NCBI GenBank assembly: GCA_031551485.1
Contig: JAVBNO010000010.1
Coordinates: 1 to 22,892, forward strand
DNA from: JAVBNO01 sp031551485
GTDB taxonomy: Bacteria; Bacillota; Clostridia; Oscillospirales; Ruminococcaceae
Direction of reading: 5' to 3'
DNA length: 22,892 nt
Shown: one piece after another, positions 7,716 to 15,281 of the stretch
Position numbering within the stretch: position 1 is the stretch's first letter
Layout of the letters: every line of letters starts with the position of its first letter
Notes under the pieces: generated by a model
Databases searched by the model: none
The model's input: only the letters and a program-made list of their open reading frames with translations
Told to the model about the DNA's origin: nothing
Made by a program: the position numbers and the translations under genes

Positions 7716-7743
7716 ATTATACCTGATGTTACGGTTCTGTTAA
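7716..7743 (-). promoter_or_regulatory. Sigma-A-type promoter of the HAD gene
   Basis: Read on the minus strand, TTAACA (complement of 7738-7743) and a perfect TATAAT (complement of 7716-7721) are separated by 16 bases. Transcription would start near 7709, leaving about 50 bases of leader before the ATG at 7656. Confidence 0.72.
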
Positions 7744-7768
7744 AGTGACAGAGAGATAGAATAAAGCA

Positions 7769-7796
7769 TTGTTTTTTATAAAAAAAATGGTATAAT
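7769..7796 (+). promoter_or_regulatory. Extended -10 promoter of the DivIVA-like gene
   Basis: TATAAT at 7791-7796 is preceded by TG one base before it (7788-7789), an extended -10. A weak -35 (TTGTTT, 7769-7774) lies 16 bases upstream. It diverges from the HAD promoter and is about 45 bases ahead of the start codon. Confidence 0.72.
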
Positions 7797-7842
7797 TGTT
7801 GCTGTATTTGATATTTTATGACTCATTATCGGAGGTGCTTTT

Positions 7843-8601
7843 TTGGAACAACAGGTTGAGTTTAATACCAGTTTCCGTGGATTTGATAAAAAAGATGTAC
7901 TTAGCTATATATACGAGCAGAATAAGCGTATGCAGGAGCTACAGGAAGAACTGGACCGCCGCTCTGAGGAAGCGGGCCAAGCTGTCCAGTTGCAACAAAA
8001 AATGCGAATGGAGTTGGATCAGTTGCAGCGCCAATTCCAGGTGCTCCGCACACGGCAGCAGGCCGAGTCTAAGACACCGCCTCCGCCGGTTGTGGATGTT
8101 GCTAAAATCACGAGCAATCTGGAAGCAGAGCTGGAAAATCAAAAACGTATCGCTGCCCAAAAAGACCGGGAAATTAAAGCGGTAACTGAAAAAAACCGAC
8201 TTTTGCAGTCCAAGATCGAGGAACTGGAGAGCAAAGGCAAGAAATATGACGACCTTTCTGCCCAAATTGGCAAAGTGATCATCGAAGCCAAAGCCAGCGC
8301 CGAAGAAATTATCGAAAAAGCTAAAACGGATGCGGGTGTATTGACGGCTAACGCCCTTACGTCTTCCTCCGGTTTTATTTCCGAATTGGAAAGCTTAAAG
8401 ACGGGTGTCCAAAAGCTGAAAGAGACCGCACGGGTCATTTCCAGTGATTTAACGGCCAGAGCACAAACAATGGAAGTCCTTTTGGAAGACGCCAGCCGCC
8501 GTATTCAGGACAACGTGATTGTTCCGGCCCAACCGCCCGCCCAAGAGGAAACCGCCAAAGAATTTACTTTCGATTCTCTCTTTCAGGACGACAACGACTA
8601 A
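7843..8601 (+). CDS. DivIVA-like coiled-coil protein
   Basis: This is a 252-residue, highly charged protein. Residues about 5-25 (FNTSFRGFDKKDVLSYIYEQ) resemble the N-terminal membrane-targeting segment of DivIVA/GpsB proteins. Long heptad-rich coiled coils follow at about 25-75 and 90-150, broken by a short Pro run (TPPPPVV). The C-terminus ends in an acidic tail. Proteins of this type act at the division septum or cell poles, but which function applies here is unknown. The start is TTG at 7843, supported by GGAGGTG at 7831-7837, 5 bases upstream; no ATG fits. It is a single-gene unit with its own extended -10 promoter and a terminator-like hairpin after it. The gene call is firm; the family call is moderate. 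Confidence 0.82.
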   Translation: MEQQVEFNTSFRGFDKKDVLSYIYEQNKRMQELQEELDRRSEEAGQAVQLQQKMRMELDQLQRQFQVLRTRQQAESKTPPPPVVDVAKITSNLEAELENQKRIAAQKDREIKAVTEKNRLLQSKIEELESKGKKYDDLSAQIGKVIIEAKASAEEIIEKAKTDAGVLTANALTSSSGFISELESLKTGVQKLKETARVISSDLTARAQTMEVLLEDASRRIQDNVIVPAQPPAQEETAKEFTFDSLFQDDND

Positions 8602-8626
8602 GACTGAAATCATATAAGAATAACGG

Positions 8627-8668
8627 TTCCCTGAGGTTCTGTTTTTACCGCCAGGGGACTTTTCTTTG
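8627..8668 (+). terminator. Rho-independent terminator
   Basis: TTCCCTG (8627-8633) pairs with CAGGGGA (8652-8658) with one G-U pair. An inner GGT/ACC pair may extend it. The run CTTTTCTTT follows directly. It lies 25 bases after the DivIVA-like gene. Confidence 0.65.
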
Positions 8669-8706
8669 ACGATTGTCAGTATTTTGGGATATGGGGAGGA
8701 AGTATC

Positions 8707-9417
8707 ATGGAAAGTGCCAACAAGCCCAATATTGTCGCGATCATTCCCGCCGCGGGCAATTCGTTGCGGATGAACGGCATTGATAAGCAGCAGGTAGAGG
8801 TGTATGGCAAGCCTGTTATTATTCATACTCTTTTGCAATTTGAAACATCCCCCTGGATTCGGGGTATTATATTAGCGTGCCGCCAGCAGGATCTTCATTG
8901 GTATACGCAGACTTGCAAAAATTACGGGATCTCAAAACTCTTCCAAATTGTCATTGGCGGCCCTACCCGTCAGGCGTCGGTATTTGCGGCCATCCAGGCA
9001 GCGGACGAGGACACCGATTATTTTGCTATCCATGACGGCGCCCGCCCCCTGGTTACCCAACAGCTCATTTCCGAAACAGTCTTCGATGCCATGCGCGTGG
9101 GCGCGGCGGCGCCGGGTGTGGCCGCCAAAGAAACGATTAAGCTGGTGTCGGCAGGCCTTGTGAAAGCAACCCCTGATCGGAACAGCCTGGTGATCATTCA
9201 GACACCCCAGGTTATTCGGGCGGATATTTACCGGGAGGCGATGGCAAAGGCGATAGCAGACCAATTGGTTTTTACCGACGACTGCCAGCTGGTGGAGCAT
9301 TTGGGCATGGAAGTAGCCCTTTCTCCGGGAGATATGGAAAATATCAAGCTCACAACGCCGGTGGAGCTCACTTTGGCCGAAACGATACTGAAAAACCGTT
9401 ACGCTTTTAGGCGATAG
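8707..9417 (+). CDS. ispD: 2-C-methyl-D-erythritol 4-phosphate cytidylyltransferase
   Basis: This 236-residue cytosolic enzyme of the MEP isoprenoid pathway transfers CMP from CTP to methylerythritol 4-phosphate. The motifs run in family order: the nucleotide-binding PAAGNSLRM at residues 14-22, GGPTRQASV at 84-92, HDGARPLV at 109-116, QTPQVI at about 160, and IKLTTP near 217. GGGGAGG (8693-8699) lies 7 bases before the ATG. It is followed after 14 bases by ispF. In some bacteria the two are fused, but here they are separate. The length is typical, and no catalytic motif is missing. Confidence 0.95.
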   Translation: MESANKPNIVAIIPAAGNSLRMNGIDKQQVEVYGKPVIIHTLLQFETSPWIRGIILACRQQDLHWYTQTCKNYGISKLFQIVIGGPTRQASVFAAIQAADEDTDYFAIHDGARPLVTQQLISETVFDAMRVGAAAPGVAAKETIKLVSAGLVKATPDRNSLVIIQTPQVIRADIYREAMAKAIADQLVFTDDCQLVEHLGMEVALSPGDMENIKLTTPVELTLAETILKNRYAFRR

Positions 9418-9431
9418 ATAGGAGAATGCAA

Positions 9432-9914
9432 ATGCGAATTGGTCATGGATTCGATGTCCATCGGGTAATGCGAGGCCGCCAGCTTATTTTGGGAGGCGTC
9501 GAAATCCCGTTTCGTGAGGGCGGCCTTCTCGGCCATTCCGATGCGGATGTGGCAGTGCACGCGATCATGGACAGCATCCTGGGCGCTTTGTGCCTAGGGG
9601 ACATCGGTTGTCACTTTCCCGACGACAATGAACGATTTAAAGATGCCAGCAGTATTACGCTTTTATCCCGGGTGGGGCAGATTATGAGTGAACAGGGATA
9701 CCGGATCGGCAACATCGACGCCACCATCATTGCCCAGGCCCCCAAAATAGGGCCTTTTATTCCTCAAATGCGGCAAAATGTCGCCGCTGCCCTTGGGTGC
9801 GGCATCGACCAAATTAATATCAAAGCAACCACCGAAGAGTGGCTTGGTTATACTGGTTCCAGGGAGGGTATGTCGGCCCATGCGGTCTGCCTTTTGGAGA
9901 GCGAAAAAAATTAA
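9432..9914 (+). CDS. ispF: 2-C-methyl-D-erythritol 2,4-cyclodiphosphate synthase
   Basis: This 160-residue enzyme catalyses the cyclisation step of the MEP pathway. The metal-binding residues Asp8 and His10 (GHGFDVH) and His43 (HSDADVAVH) are present. The C-terminal signature ATTEEWLGYTGSREG, in which Thr and Glu contact the nucleotide, is also there. I chose the ATG at 9432 because AGGAG at 9420-9424 is 7 bases away; the ATG at 9426 is only one base from that site. The family start MRIGHGFDVH agrees. It works two steps after IspD, with IspE outside this window. Confidence 0.95.
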   Translation: MRIGHGFDVHRVMRGRQLILGGVEIPFREGGLLGHSDADVAVHAIMDSILGALCLGDIGCHFPDDNERFKDASSITLLSRVGQIMSEQGYRIGNIDATIIAQAPKIGPFIPQMRQNVAAALGCGIDQINIKATTEEWLGYTGSREGMSAHAVCLLESEKN

Positions 9915-9937
9915 TATTTGTTAGTCGTTCATCGATA

Positions 9938-9983
9938 TCACCTCGAAAGCTTACAGCATACATTGTAAGTATGATCGAGGTGA
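9938..9983 (+). promoter_or_regulatory. Hairpin covering the DUF3343 ribosome-binding site
   Basis: In the 74-base gap after ispF, TCACCTCGA (9938-9946) is perfectly complementary to TCGAGGTGA (9975-9983). The right arm contains GAGGTGA, the Shine-Dalgarno sequence of the next gene. A second perfect pair, CTTACA/TGTAAG (9950-9955 with 9964-9969), is nested inside around an 8-base loop. In mRNA the folded form would hide the ribosome-binding site. It could be a thermosensor, a protein-binding leader or, as DNA, an operator. No known riboswitch consensus is recognised. Confidence 0.6.
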
Positions 9984-9988
9984 ATTTC

Positions 9989-10210
9989 ATGCACAATACT
10001 CTTATACTTGTTAATTCCATCACCCATGCTTCCCACGGCAAAAAAGTGCTGGCGAAGCAGGGGATACCTTCCAATATAGTGCGTAATCTTTCCAGAGAGC
10101 CTGCTGTCGGCTGCGGCTACGCCCTTTCGGTACGGGCAGATGCTTTGGTGGTTCAGGGCATTTTAATGCAAGCAGGCATTAAAGTCATCGGCATTATGGA
10201 GGAGGTCTAG
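9989..10210 (+). CDS. DUF3343 (putative Se/S carrier-like) small protein
   Basis: This is a 73-residue protein resembling PF11823 (DUF3343, putative Se/S carrier-like). It keeps the family pattern: a short beta strand (LILVNS), a helix with HGKKVLAKQGIP, then RxPAVGCGYALSV with Cys42 as the conserved cysteine that would carry sulfur or selenium. The start is ATG 9989 with GAGGTGA at 9977-9983, 5 bases upstream. The reading frame is open further upstream, through ispF in another frame, but nothing there looks coding. The stop is 2 bases before the desulfurase start, and its last codons carry that gene's ribosome-binding site, so the two are translated together. The carrier role is inferred from family and context. 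Confidence 0.82.
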   Translation: MHNTLILVNSITHASHGKKVLAKQGIPSNIVRNLSREPAVGCGYALSVRADALVVQGILMQAGIKVIGIMEEV

Positions 10211-10212
10211 GC

Positions 10213-11352
10213 GTGACCTATTTTGACAATGCGGCCACTACATTTCCAAAGCCTTCGACTGTCATTTGCGCTATGAACCAATGTATGCTGCACTATGCCG
10301 CCAACCCGGGCCGTAGCGGCCATAACCTGTCCATGCGGGCGGCCGAAGAAATGTACAATGTCCGCGAAGCCGCGGCTGATTTTTTTGCTGCCGCCAGCGT
10401 TGACCAGGTTATTTTTACGCTCAACTGCACCCACGGGCTCAACATCGTCTTTAAGGGTGTTCTTAGCCAAGGCGATCATGTCATTATTTCCGATCTGGAA
10501 CACAACGCCGTCTTGCGCCCTATCCACGGCCTGGCGGCTCGGGGTGTTATTACCTACGATATTGCCCAAACTTACCCTGATGATGAAGAAACCGTGGCCT
10601 CTTTTCGCAAACTTATCAAGCCTCAAACGCGAATGATTGTTGCTACCCATGCCTCCAATGTGTTTGGCATTCAATTACCGGTGACCGCCATCGGCCAGCT
10701 GGCCAAAGAATATAACCTGCTTTTCGTCGTTGACGGTGCCCAAACTGCCGGAGTGCTGCCCATTCACATGGAAAACATGGGCATTTCCTTCCTAAGTGTC
10801 GCCGGCCACAAAAGCCTGTATGGCCCAATGGGTACAGGCCTTCTTATTTTAGGAGAAAAGCAGAATTGCTCTCCCCTTATGGAGGGCGGCACCGGCAGCC
10901 ATTCCGCCGACTTTTTGCAGCCAGACTTTCTACCCGATGCGCTGGAAAGCGGCACAAGCAATTTACCGGGTGCCGCGGGTCTTGGGGCCGGTTTGCACCA
11001 TGTGGTCAAAACAGGCGTTGATAATATCTACGCCCGAGAAATGAAAATCATCAGTTTGATTTACGAATGTCTTTGTGAGTGCCCGAAAGTCGAACTCTAT
11101 GTCCGACCGGTGTTCGGGCGCACTGTACCCGTCCTCTCCTTTAATCTGGAGGGTATGACAGGGGAGCAAACGGCCGCAAAACTCAACCAAATGGGCTTTG
11201 CGCTGCGGGGCGGGTTGCAATGCGCGCCTTTGGCCCATCGCAAATTCGGTACCCTTGAACGGGGCACAGCCCGCATCAGCATCGGCTGCTATAATACAAT
11301 GGAAGAGGCCATGTGCCTTTGCCATGCCATAAAAAATGTAAAAACCGTTTGA
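10213..11352 (+). CDS. Cysteine desulfurase family aminotransferase (class V)
   Basis: This 379-residue PLP enzyme of the class V aminotransferase/SufS-like group is closest in style to the EF2568 (TIGR01977) desulfurase family. It starts FDNAATTFPKP, a typical opening. It has the PLP lysine Lys200 in VAGHKSLYGP, the Asp of VVDGAQTAG, and a candidate catalytic cysteine Cys337 in GGLQCAPLAH. Such enzymes remove sulfur from cysteine, or selenium from selenocysteine, via a cysteine persulfide or selenide. The start is GTG 10213 with GGAGG at 10201-10205 inside the preceding DUF3343 gene, so the pair forms one unit. No SufBCD, IscU or selenium genes are nearby, so the sulfur acceptor is not evident. 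The DUF3343 protein is the obvious candidate partner. Confidence 0.9.
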   Translation: MTYFDNAATTFPKPSTVICAMNQCMLHYAANPGRSGHNLSMRAAEEMYNVREAAADFFAAASVDQVIFTLNCTHGLNIVFKGVLSQGDHVIISDLEHNAVLRPIHGLAARGVITYDIAQTYPDDEETVASFRKLIKPQTRMIVATHASNVFGIQLPVTAIGQLAKEYNLLFVVDGAQTAGVLPIHMENMGISFLSVAGHKSLYGPMGTGLLILGEKQNCSPLMEGGTGSHSADFLQPDFLPDALESGTSNLPGAAGLGAGLHHVVKTGVDNIYAREMKIISLIYECLCECPKVELYVRPVFGRTVPVLSFNLEGMTGEQTAAKLNQMGFALRGGLQCAPLAHRKFGTLERGTARISIGCYNTMEEAMCLCHAIKNVKTV

Positions 11353-11420
11353 TTTCACGGTGCAATGTGATAATATATACACATAAAGAATGATTATGGT
11401 TTTATTGCAGGCATTCGGCG

Positions 11421-11448
11421 TGGGCTGCCCAGCCGGCTTAGCGCTGGG
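11421..11448 (+). other. Structured GC-rich leader before cdaA
   Basis: In the 117-base gap before cdaA, CCCAGC (11428-11433) pairs with GCTGGG (11443-11448) around a 9-base loop. The upstream TGGG (11421-11424) can pair instead with CCCA (11428-11431), so two exclusive folds are possible. There is no T run and no known riboswitch consensus that I recognise. An extended -10-like TGTGATAAT lies at 11366-11374 upstream, with no good -35. Confidence 0.35.
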
Positions 11449-11469
11449 TGCGAGTCCAAAAAGGGGAAG

Positions 11470-12348
11470 ATGGCAGGAATGTTAAATACCTTTTTCACAC
11501 AATTGAAAAACGCGATTCTTTCCATTGATGTGCCTTGGGATATATTGGATATTCTGGTTGTCGCCTTTATCATCTATCAGGCCATCAAATTGATTCGTGA
11601 AACAAGAGCCGAGCAGCTCTTAAAAGGACTGCTTGCTGTTTTTGTGCTTTTTGCCGTTGCGAATCTTCTTCATCTCAACACAACAGCTTGGCTGATTAGT
11701 TTGGTGGTCAACTATGGTGTGTTGGCCCTGTTCGTTGTTTTTCAACCGGAGCTGCGGCGTGCTTTGGAGCAGGTGGGCCGTACCCAGTTTAAAGGCCTAA
11801 ACGCTTGGATGGGTCAGACGGAGCAAAAGACCAGCAGGGAAGCCCTTGAAAGATTGGCTGGCATTGTGGCTGACGGCGCCATTTACTGTTCCCGCCGCCG
11901 GGATGGTGCGCTCATTGTCTTAGAGAGGGAAACCAAACTGGGTGAAATCATTAAAACGGGTACGATTATTGACTCAGAGCCCAGCCTGGAGTTGATTGGA
12001 AACCTGTTTTTCCCCAATTCGCCATTGCACGACGGTGCGGTCATCGTCCGCGGCGCCAAAATTTACGCCGCAGGTTGCCTTTTGCCCTTGGCGGACAATC
12101 AAGTTATCAGCCGCACGTTGGGTACACGCCACCGGGCGGCTTTGGGCATGAGCGAGAATTCCGATGCCATCGTTGTTGTTGTGTCTGAGGAAACAGGCAT
12201 TATTTCGCTGGCCAAAGCCGGTCGGCTTACACGAAACTATAACCGTGACAGTTTGTTCGCGATTCTCAAAAAAGAGCTTTTGCCGGAACTGGAGACTGAG
12301 GGCAAAGGAAAAGAGAAACTGGCAGGCCTTTGGAAGGTGAAAAAATGA
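11470..12348 (+). CDS. cdaA: Diadenylate cyclase CdaA (DacA)
   Basis: This 292-residue membrane enzyme makes cyclic di-AMP from two ATP. It has three predicted N-terminal helices (about residues 24-41, 51-68, 72-92), then a cytosolic DAC domain. The active-site motifs are intact: DGA at 188-190 (PLHDGAVIV) and RHR at 220-222 (GTRHRAALG), followed by EETGIIS. I gave the ATG at 11470. The ribosome site AGGGGAAG (11462-11469) fits better with a second ATG at 11479, which would give 289 residues. The stop overlaps the cdaR start (ATGA). c-di-AMP commonly controls potassium uptake and cell-wall balance in Firmicutes. Confidence 0.94.
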   Translation: MAGMLNTFFTQLKNAILSIDVPWDILDILVVAFIIYQAIKLIRETRAEQLLKGLLAVFVLFAVANLLHLNTTAWLISLVVNYGVLALFVVFQPELRRALEQVGRTQFKGLNAWMGQTEQKTSREALERLAGIVADGAIYCSRRRDGALIVLERETKLGEIIKTGTIIDSEPSLELIGNLFFPNSPLHDGAVIVRGAKIYAAGCLLPLADNQVISRTLGTRHRAALGMSENSDAIVVVVSEETGIISLAKAGRLTRNYNRDSLFAILKKELLPELETEGKGKEKLAGLWKVKK

Positions 12349-13607
12349 AATCAAAATTTAGTTTAAGACACCTGCTGGATAACAATCAAGTGGTGCTTAT
12401 ATTGTCTGTGCTGGCTGCCATTACACTGTGGGCGCTCTATGCCTTCTGGCTCAAGCCAGAGATTACCCGGACCATATTGGTGCCGGTCAACACAGTACCC
12501 GCCACCGAGGCTGTGGGCAGCCTGGGGTTGCAGGTGGCCGAAGTGCAGGCAAACGAAGTTTGGGTTACCATCACCGGAAACCGTCTGGAAGTGACTGCTG
12601 TCGAGGCCAAAGACATTGAGGTCGTCTTGGACGTTTCTCCTGTCACCGGCCCTCAAAAGTACACGTTAAAGGTCAATGCCAAAAATGTCAGCGATAAAGC
12701 TTTTTTCATCCAAAGCTGTAAACCGGATACCATCGATGTACAATTCAGCCCAACGGCTACCACCTCGCTTGCGGTGGAAATGGATTTTGCAGGGCTTTCT
12801 TCCCCCGATGGCTATAAGATTGAAACAACATCTATTTCGCCGTCTCAAATTACCATTTCCGGCCCGGAATCAGAAATTGCCCGGGTGGCTCGCTGCGCTG
12901 TCATTGCTAATTTTGACGTGCCGCTCACCACAACCCAGTCACTGACGCAGGATATTTTACTTTTGGATAAAGATGGACAAGTTGTAAACAGTATGTACAT
13001 CACCAAATCGGCGGATACTGCCGCTGTCATCATTCCCGTCAAAAAGATTATGACCCTTCCGGTTTCCATCAGTTTTATTAATGTGCCGCCGGAATTTCCA
13101 CTGGACGATTTGTATTACACCTTTTCAGCGGACGAGATCGAGGTGGCCGCCCCCGAGGAGATTATCTCCAAGTACAGCGAGATTCCGCTGGGCTTTATCG
13201 ACTTCAAAACCTTCGATCCTGCCGAAACTTATGTCTTTAATTTGGAATCTGTCTTGCCGGCCGCCCTGACGAATATCGGTGATGTCCAGACAGTTCAAGT
13301 CTCTTTCAATTCTGACGAGTTTACCTCTGTAGAGCTCAATGTCGGTACGTTCCAAATCATCAACAAACCGGTGGATTATAATGTTTCTCTTGCCACCACC
13401 CAGCTTAGGGGTGTGCGTATTATCGGCCCTGCCGACGATATCAAGGACTTGGCCGCCGGCGATGTTGTCGTCCAGGTGGATATCTCCGAACGTCAGGACC
13501 TGCAGCCCGGCCGTTTCCAAATGCCGGTCAAAGTCTTTGTGCCCAACAAAGGATTAATGTGGGCATACGGCAATTATACGGTCGATGTGGTCGTCAGGGA
13601 ACGTTAG
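12345..13607 (+). CDS. cdaR: YbbR-domain regulator of diadenylate cyclase (CdaR)
   Basis: This is a 420-residue protein with one N-terminal membrane helix (about residues 15-36) and a long extracytoplasmic part containing several YbbR-type beta repeats of about 80-90 residues. The repeats show the recurring pattern of a VTG- or ISGPE-like turn (for example ITISGPESEIARV and RIIGPADDI). In Bacillus and Listeria this protein binds CdaA and adjusts its activity. The ATG at 12345 has AGGTGA at 12335-12340, and its first bases overlap the cdaA stop. An upstream in-frame TTG at 12330 is less likely. In most Firmicutes glmM follows; here a terminator and an oxidoreductase gene follow instead. Confidence 0.93.
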   Translation: MKSKFSLRHLLDNNQVVLILSVLAAITLWALYAFWLKPEITRTILVPVNTVPATEAVGSLGLQVAEVQANEVWVTITGNRLEVTAVEAKDIEVVLDVSPVTGPQKYTLKVNAKNVSDKAFFIQSCKPDTIDVQFSPTATTSLAVEMDFAGLSSPDGYKIETTSISPSQITISGPESEIARVARCAVIANFDVPLTTTQSLTQDILLLDKDGQVVNSMYITKSADTAAVIIPVKKIMTLPVSISFINVPPEFPLDDLYYTFSADEIEVAAPEEIISKYSEIPLGFIDFKTFDPAETYVFNLESVLPAALTNIGDVQTVQVSFNSDEFTSVELNVGTFQIINKPVDYNVSLATTQLRGVRIIGPADDIKDLAAGDVVVQVDISERQDLQPGRFQMPVKVFVPNKGLMWAYGNYTVDVVVRER

Positions 13608-13624
13608 GTTTTTGTTGATGAGTT

Positions 13625-13661
13625 GAGCCTGTCGGGGTTTCGGCGGGCTCACTTTTATTTT
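13625..13661 (+). terminator. Rho-independent terminator after cdaR
   Basis: GAGCCTGTCG (13625-13634) pairs over all 10 positions with CGGCGGGCTC (13641-13650), with two G-U pairs and a 6-base loop. ACTTTTATTTT follows. It begins 18 bases after cdaR and separates it from the FAD oxidoreductase gene. Confidence 0.8.
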
Positions 13662-13679
13662 CACAGCGAGGTGAATCCG

Positions 13680-15281
13680 GTGGCCATTTTGGTACAAAAC
13701 ATCAGCCTTCCTTTTGCAGCCGGGGAACAAGCGGCCTTCGAAGCCGCTGTGGGCCGGCTCGGCTTGTCTTACACCGCTGTCCAAAACATCTATGTTATCA
13801 AACGTTCGCTGGACGCCCGAAAGCGGGAGGACATTCGCTTTGTCTATGCTATTGGGGTGGAGCTTCAAGAAGAAGCGAAAGAGGCCGCCCTCCTGAAACG
13901 CACCCAAAGTCCCCACATCAAAGCCGTTTCGCATGTACCCATTGACATCACCCCCGGCCGGCAGATGCTAAGCACACGTCCGGTGGTTGTGGGCTTCGGC
14001 CCTGCCGGCATGTTCGCGGCCCTTCTGTTGGCCCGTCATGGCTATCGCCCATTGGTGCTGGAGCGCGGTTCGGATGTAGATCAACGGGCGAAAGACGTGG
14101 AAGCCTATTGGCAGGCCGGCCGGTTGAATCCCGAGTCGAATATTCAGTTTGGGGAAGGGGGCGCCGGCACTTTTTCTGACGGCAAACTTACCACCCGCAT
14201 CGGCGACCCGCGCTGCGACTATGTCCTATCTGCTTTTTGCCAGTTTGGCGCGCCAAAGGATATTGCCACCCAGGCTAAACCCCATATCGGCACTGACCAT
14301 TTACGTCAGGTTGTCAAAAATATTCGGCAAGAGATTATCCGCCTGGGGGGTGAAGTGCGCTTCCAAAGCCGGGTGGAGGACTTTTGTTTTCAGCATGGTG
14401 CTCTTGCGGCCCTGCGGGTAGGTGGTATGGATATACCGGCGCAAGCTGCCATACTGGCGGTGGGACACAGCGCCCGTGACACGGCGGAACTCTGCTACCG
14501 GCGGGGATTTGCCCTTGTACCAAAGGGTTTTTCGGTGGGTGTGCGCATCGAGCATCCCCAGAGCGTCATCAATGAAGGGCTGTATGGCTCTTATGCCGGC
14601 CACCCTTTGCTGCCGCCGGGGGAATACCAGCTTTCTCACCGGGAAGGGGAGAGAGGCGTTTACACTTTCTGCATGTGTCCCGGCGGTGTTGTGGTGCCGG
14701 CCGCCTCGGAGATAGGGGGCATCGTCACCAATGGCATGAGCCACTATGCCCGGGATGGCGCCTTTTGCAATAGCGCGCTGGTTGTTTCCGTTTTGCCGCA
14801 GGATTCTGGCAATACTCCGCTGGGCGGCATCGCCCTCCAGCGCCAGCTGGAAGCAGCAGCCTTTGCCTGCGCGGGGGACGGCAAAGCGCCGGGGCAGTCG
14901 GTCGACTCCTTTTTGTGTCGGCGGCCCGGTTTTTCTGACGGTGCCGCTTTTACCTACGCGATGGGCGTTACCCCTGCCGACTTTAACAGGCTGTTGCCGC
15001 CATTTGTCACTGAATTACTGCACACCGGCCTTCATTGCTTCAATGACAAGCTAAAAGGCTTTACAAATATGACCGCCACCCTTACCGGGATGGAAACCCG
15101 CACATCGTCCCCTTTGCGGGTGTTACGCGGAGAGAATTTGGAGGCGATAGGCCTCGCGGGTGTTTGCCCCTGTGGCGAAGGGGCAGGTTATGCCGGCGGC
15201 ATTATGAGCGCTGCGGTGGACGGCATGCGAGCCGCCATCGCTATCATTGAGCGCTATGCTTGTCCAAATTCGATTGAATAA
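13680..15281 (+). CDS. FAD-dependent oxidoreductase (COG2509 type)
   Basis: This 533-residue flavoprotein belongs to the uncharacterised FAD-dependent dehydrogenase group (COG2509). An N-terminal domain of about 95 residues comes first. The dinucleotide-binding motif GFGPAGMFAA at 105-114 and the acidic end of its second strand (LERG) follow. FGEGGAGTFSDGKL (about 155-170) is typical of this group. A second NAD-type glycine motif (AVGHSARDT) and a C-terminal FAD-contact region (GVCPCGEGAGYAGGI) complete the fold. Substrate and reaction are unknown. The start is GTG 13680 with GAGGTGA at 13668-13674, 5 bases upstream; the open frame further upstream runs through the terminator. In many Clostridia a homologue lies beside cdaR and glmM, so the placement is conserved even though the role is not known. 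Confidence 0.9.
   Translation: MAILVQNISLPFAAGEQAAFEAAVGRLGLSYTAVQNIYVIKRSLDARKREDIRFVYAIGVELQEEAKEAALLKRTQSPHIKAVSHVPIDITPGRQMLSTRPVVVGFGPAGMFAALLLARHGYRPLVLERGSDVDQRAKDVEAYWQAGRLNPESNIQFGEGGAGTFSDGKLTTRIGDPRCDYVLSAFCQFGAPKDIATQAKPHIGTDHLRQVVKNIRQEIIRLGGEVRFQSRVEDFCFQHGALAALRVGGMDIPAQAAILAVGHSARDTAELCYRRGFALVPKGFSVGVRIEHPQSVINEGLYGSYAGHPLLPPGEYQLSHREGERGVYTFCMCPGGVVVPAASEIGGIVTNGMSHYARDGAFCNSALVVSVLPQDSGNTPLGGIALQRQLEAAAFACAGDGKAPGQSVDSFLCRRPGFSDGAAFTYAMGVTPADFNRLLPPFVTELLHTGLHCFNDKLKGFTNMTATLTGMETRTSSPLRVLRGENLEAIGLAGVCPCGEGAGYAGGIMSAAVDGMRAAIAIIERYACPNSIE

Noticed and set aside
8666..8694. TTGACG as a possible -35 for ispD
   Set aside because: The -10 candidates 16-17 bases later (GATATG, ATATGG) are poor and would leave almost no leader before the ribosome site.
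9839..9988. Upstream extension of the DUF3343 reading frame into ispF
   Set aside because: It overlaps ispF in another frame, lacks a ribosome site, and the family start fits ATG 9989 with a strong site.
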